DNA of 64,000 nt. It comes from JBCCCJ01 sp039029315. Its GTDB lineage: Bacteria; Bacteroidota; Bacteroidia; J057. The stretch spans positions 23,601 to 87,600 of the forward strand of contig JBCCGK010000043.1 in assembly GCA_039029315.1 (NCBI GenBank), given 5' to 3'. Positions 61,445-64,000 of the stretch are shown piece by piece. Under the pieces are notes generated by a model. The model saw nothing but the letters and a program-made list of their open reading frames with translations, had not been told where the DNA came from and did no database searches. Position 1 is the first letter of the stretch. Each line of letters starts with the position of its first letter. Position numbers and translations under genes: made by a program.

Positions 61445-61477
61445 CAAATATAGGGGAGCCGAATTCAGAAAAGCAAA
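61445..61477 (-). promoter_or_regulatory. his operon promoter
   Basis: On the minus strand TTTG (61477-61474), 21 bases, TATATTTG (61452-61445): an excellent Bacteroidota promoter. The leader ATG is only 7 bases after the -7 box, so the mRNA has almost no 5' untranslated region. Confidence 0.75.
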
Positions 61478-61578
61478 TGAATGTTGCGAATAAATTGAGA
61501 AAAGTATGAGCCTTTCCTCAAAAGACAGAAAGCTTCGACCATGATCACAAGAAATAGTGGGATAAGAATCAGGTCCAT

Positions 61579-62946
61579 TCAGCCTTGGGCAGAACGCATA
61601 TGCTTGACAAACCGCAGGATGCTTTCCCGAACAGGACCCGGCAGAAAGAAAATGATTCCAAATCCAAGCAATCCTAGCGCAATCAGCAACAGGCGATGAT
61701 TGTGCCAAAGCCACTCAATGCGGAGAGGATTACGCACATCCAGATAGGCACCACTTTCGATTTTGTCCATTTCACCTTCAAATGCAATACGAATCCCATC
61801 CTGGACCAAACTCACTTGCCGGATCGCAATGGGCTGATCACACGTCAATGCCAGCCCCTCCCCTTCTTGAATCTGGATCGTCTGCAAAGGAGAATGATCA
61901 TGCTCCTGTAAGACAAGTCTGGCCCCAAGGATCGTTGGACGAACGACATCCCCTTCTTTGCGAAGGAATGTCGGATCACTGATCATCAAAGACTTGCCAG
62001 CAATCACCAGACTGTCCTGCGGATACAGTTCCAGACCGAAGAGAGCAGGCAGGCTATGAAAGACTATCGAACTTCTGCGCGTGGTTTCCCCAAACAACCG
62101 CCATGAGGCCAGACCAGATAATTCTCCCAAAGCTGGAATTCCCTCTACCAATACTTCTTCCGTCTGTAGATGCGCTTGCTCCATATAGCTAACAGTGCAG
62201 GACAGTGAATCCATTTGCTCCACGAGTATTCGCAGTGAACCACGCTCATCAGGAAGTCGCTCCAGTGTCAGCATTGTGCCTGATTGTATATCAAGCGCTT
62301 CCAGACGAGTCGATGTCAGAAGATTGACCCCTAGTCCTGGAATGTCGGGAATTGCCCTCAAGCGCAGGCTGCCCTCCGGGACTTGATAAGAAGGCTCTAA
62401 ATCAACTCTTATGTCTGTCTGTAGCTCCAGGCTATCTGCTTCGGCCTCAAGCTGGCGAAAATCTGTAATCCGAACCTGAGAAAACTCGATCCCCTCCAGC
62501 TCATATTCCCCTTGCTGATGAATAAAACTGAATCGGTCCATGGTCAACTCTCCTTCTACCCGCAGATTGGTTTGGGGTTGAAACAGAAAAAAGAGGAGAC
62601 TTCCAGCAATGAGCAGATAGGCAGCCAAAGATGCAAGCCATCGATAGCGGAGGCGCCTTTCCTCAACGGCCATTGCAGGAGGAAGCATCAGATCTGCAGC
62701 TAAGTCTGCGACCAGGCCCAATAGGCTCTTGCGAATTCTATTGCGTTCACGGGCGGCTTCGTCTGGCGCAAGCGTACCATTCCTGATTTGCTCATTCAAA
62801 TTTGTCAAGCGACCGGATAGTAGCATGGCTTGTCTTTGGCTATGGTCAGGCAAACTCAGCTCTGCTGATAGTAGCACTGTCAGCACTGCTTCCAGCTTGT
62901 CTCCTGAGACACGGGCAGACAAATATTCACGAGCTGGCTGGGACAT
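61579..62946 (-). CDS. EAD11-containing transmembrane protein
   Basis: 455 residues. Residues about 8-85 match effector-associated domain 11: GDKLEAVLTVLLSAELSLPD, MLLSGRLTNLNEQIRNGTLA and RERNRIRKSLLGLV. A membrane helix (about 103-123), then a beta-rich extracytoplasmic region (about 125-415, e.g. VEGELTMDRFSFIHQQGEYE) and a second helix (about 419-437) with a short basic tail. EAD domains are adaptor modules of bacterial conflict systems (established for the family); a membrane-receptor use is inference. It overlaps the upstream secreted protein gene by 20 bases. Confidence 0.75.
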   Translation of the reverse strand: MSQPAREYLSARVSGDKLEAVLTVLLSAELSLPDHSQRQAMLLSGRLTNLNEQIRNGTLAPDEAARERNRIRKSLLGLVADLAADLMLPPAMAVEERRLRYRWLASLAAYLLIAGSLLFFLFQPQTNLRVEGELTMDRFSFIHQQGEYELEGIEFSQVRITDFRQLEAEADSLELQTDIRVDLEPSYQVPEGSLRLRAIPDIPGLGVNLLTSTRLEALDIQSGTMLTLERLPDERGSLRILVEQMDSLSCTVSYMEQAHLQTEEVLVEGIPALGELSGLASWRLFGETTRRSSIVFHSLPALFGLELYPQDSLVIAGKSLMISDPTFLRKEGDVVRPTILGARLVLQEHDHSPLQTIQIQEGEGLALTCDQPIAIRQVSLVQDGIRIAFEGEMDKIESGAYLDVRNPLRIEWLWHNHRLLLIALGLLGFGIIFFLPGPVRESILRFVKHMRSAQG

Positions 62947-63676
62947 AAAATTGAAATGAATAGGTAAAAGGGTCCAATGTGCCTCTCTCTTTGAGGGTCA
63001 ATTCCACAAAGACCCAAGTTCCAGCTGGTAATACCTTGGCTGGAATCGACAAAGCCAGAATGCTGCCTCCACTGCGCGCCGCCACCCCTTTTTGAAGCAG
63101 AATCCTCCCTCTACGACTCTCCCCCTCATGCACGGTATAGGTACCACCTGCAGCAGCTCGCCCCAGACGCAGCAATGCGACATACCGACTGATTCCAGAT
63201 GGCTGACCGCCTGAATACACCTGCACAGGCGCAAATTTTTTCCTTCCGATTCCTTCCAGTTCTGCCAAAATCCCCAGATTGTTGGCGCGAATGTTCAGCT
63301 TGCGCAGCAGATAATCCACCGGCCAGCCTGCAGGACTCTGATGCCATCCTCTGCTTGTCTGCCGGTGTTTGTCTTCCCACCAATAAAACTGTGTTCCCTT
63401 TACATCCTCAGCATGCAGCTTATAACGGGAAGCTGAGGGGCTGTAAAAACGCAGCTTCAACCGCTTTCGCTGACCAAAAACATAGGGCCTAAGCCCCGTG
63501 GTCAGAGAAACCAATTCCAGATCAGGATTGCCGACTTGTCTGGAATAGGTCCCTTCATAGCGATCCTTGCGATCATTGGCTTGCTTCCAGGCTTCACTTC
63601 GCTGGGCATGCAGATTGCTCAGGAGACAAAAAAGAAGTGAGACGCATATGCTGGACCAGCTGATCATCTCTTTCAT
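62927..63676 (-). CDS. Secreted beta-rich partner protein of the EAD11 gene
   Basis: 249 residues from the ATG at 63676, which gives a signal peptide (SSICVSLLFCLLSNLHAQ). The mature part is beta-rich with basic patches (YEGTYSRQVGNPDLELVSLT, KRLKLRFYSPSASRYKLHAE, FYWWEDKHRQTSRGWHQSPA) and ends in TLDPFTYSFQFYVPASS. I do not recognise the family. It overlaps the start of the EAD11 membrane protein by 20 bases, so the two are coupled and probably interact across the membrane. Confidence 0.6.
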   Translation of the reverse strand: MKEMISWSSICVSLLFCLLSNLHAQRSEAWKQANDRKDRYEGTYSRQVGNPDLELVSLTTGLRPYVFGQRKRLKLRFYSPSASRYKLHAEDVKGTQFYWWEDKHRQTSRGWHQSPAGWPVDYLLRKLNIRANNLGILAELEGIGRKKFAPVQVYSGGQPSGISRYVALLRLGRAAAGGTYTVHEGESRRGRILLQKGVAARSGGSILALSIPAKVLPAGTWVFVELTLKERGTLDPFTYSFQFYVPASS

Positions 63677-63836
63677 ACATGAATACTTTTCAGCAATATA
63701 CCATTTTTTTGCAATTCCCTGGAAATCCTGGAGGCAAAGATCCAGGACAAACCTGTCAAACCAGCAATGGAATGGACACTGAAAGCCGAAGAAGATGATG
63801 ATAGACGCTGTTGAATACACTGTGTGAAAAATTTCT

Positions 63837-64000
63837 GGTAGTGGTTCAACTGTAATGCTAATCTTCCGACAGAATATTTGTAGAGATGATCGGCAGACCA
63901 TCTCTCGCTTTGCCTATCGTAGATAGGAAGGCATTCTCTTCGATAACATCCCACCTAGCAATGGTCTGCCGATCATTGCTACGTACCATGACAGCCTTAC
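63837..64000. repeat. Structured intergenic repeat, copy 2 (may continue past window)
   Basis: Matches 23923-24084 with only a few changes and short indels. The 17-base arms (GATGATCGGCAGACCAT and ATGGTCTGCCGATCATT) are unchanged, and most differences fall in the loop or outer flanks. Lies 160 bases upstream of the secreted partner gene of the EAD11 protein. Confidence 0.75.

Noticed and set aside
61199..61714. A 171-codon minus-strand frame overlapping the hisL leader and the tail of the EAD11 gene
   Set aside because: It is in a different frame from the leader, runs through the promoter and the palindrome, has no family character and overlaps the end of a real gene.
1..64000. CRISPR array, rRNA, tRNA or prophage
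   Set aside because: I found no regularly spaced repeats, no tRNA-like cloverleaf candidates and no phage or transposase genes by eye.

Overview
The window is a chromosomal stretch from a member of the Bacteroidota, probably a Saprospiria/Lewinella-like or related marine lineage (the class is inferred, not shown). The signs are: type IX secretion C-terminal sorting domains on large secreted enzymes; promoters of the TTG-N19-22-TAnnTTTG type; almost no Shine-Dalgarno sites and many 4-bp ATGA overlaps; a bifunctional HAD-type HisB with HisIE; bestrophin-like, DUF5655, BlaI/BlaR-TonB and effector-associated-domain (EAD11) proteins. I found no rRNA, tRNA, CRISPR array, transposase or prophage gene.

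Layout. 1-3.9 kb: a truncated YCF48-type propeller protein, a secreted coiled-coil protein, an S41 peptidase lipoprotein and an ECF sigma/anti-sigma pair. 4.2-6.3 kb: CCA tRNA nucleotidyltransferase and an outer-membrane barrel protein. 6.3-10.5 kb: a MarR-controlled electrophile/quinone-type operon (MarR, FMN reductase, two pirins), a barrel protein and an isochorismatase-fold hydrolase. 10.7-16.7 kb: DUF5655 protein, MATE exporter, a second MarR, an orphan protein, a cupin, a SLC13-type transporter and SufE. 16.7-24 kb: serine hydrolase, a 972-residue glycosidase with an inserted carbohydrate-binding module, a methyltransferase-like membrane protein and a DUF3311/sodium symporter pair. 24-29 kb: two tandem fatty-acid desaturases, a palindromic MITE-like element and a parallel beta-helix protein. 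29-37 kb: BlaI/BlaR-like pair, Crp-like regulator, strictosidine-synthase-like lipoprotein, bestrophin, a TetR regulator sharing a 20-bp operator with a dehalogenase-like hydrolase, and a sugar isomerase. 37-45.6 kb: a PVC-type propeller-HEAT-cytochrome c protein, a CBS-HEPN-like protein, an FG-GAP lipoprotein and a lipoprotein/S41 pair. 45.7-53 kb: AlkZ-like and AlkB-like repair genes, pentapeptide repeat protein, NTF2-like protein, a UlaG-like/MetE-like/SIS operon, and Hbd.

53-61.5 kb holds a complete histidine pathway on the minus strand: hisG-hisD-hisC-hisB, then hisH-hisA-hisF-hisIE, split by an oppositely oriented HD-domain gene. Upstream of hisG is an unannotated 29-codon leader peptide ending in HHTHAHHHSS. 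Its stop codon lies in the loop of a palindromic hairpin followed by a U-rich tract, and a good promoter sits 7 bases before its start codon. This looks like a very compact histidine attenuator and is the strongest new observation here.

61.6-64 kb holds a secreted protein overlapping an EAD11-transmembrane-ectodomain protein, a possible membrane sensor of a conflict (immune) system. A structured ~163-bp intergenic element occurs at 23.9 kb and again at the window's right edge.
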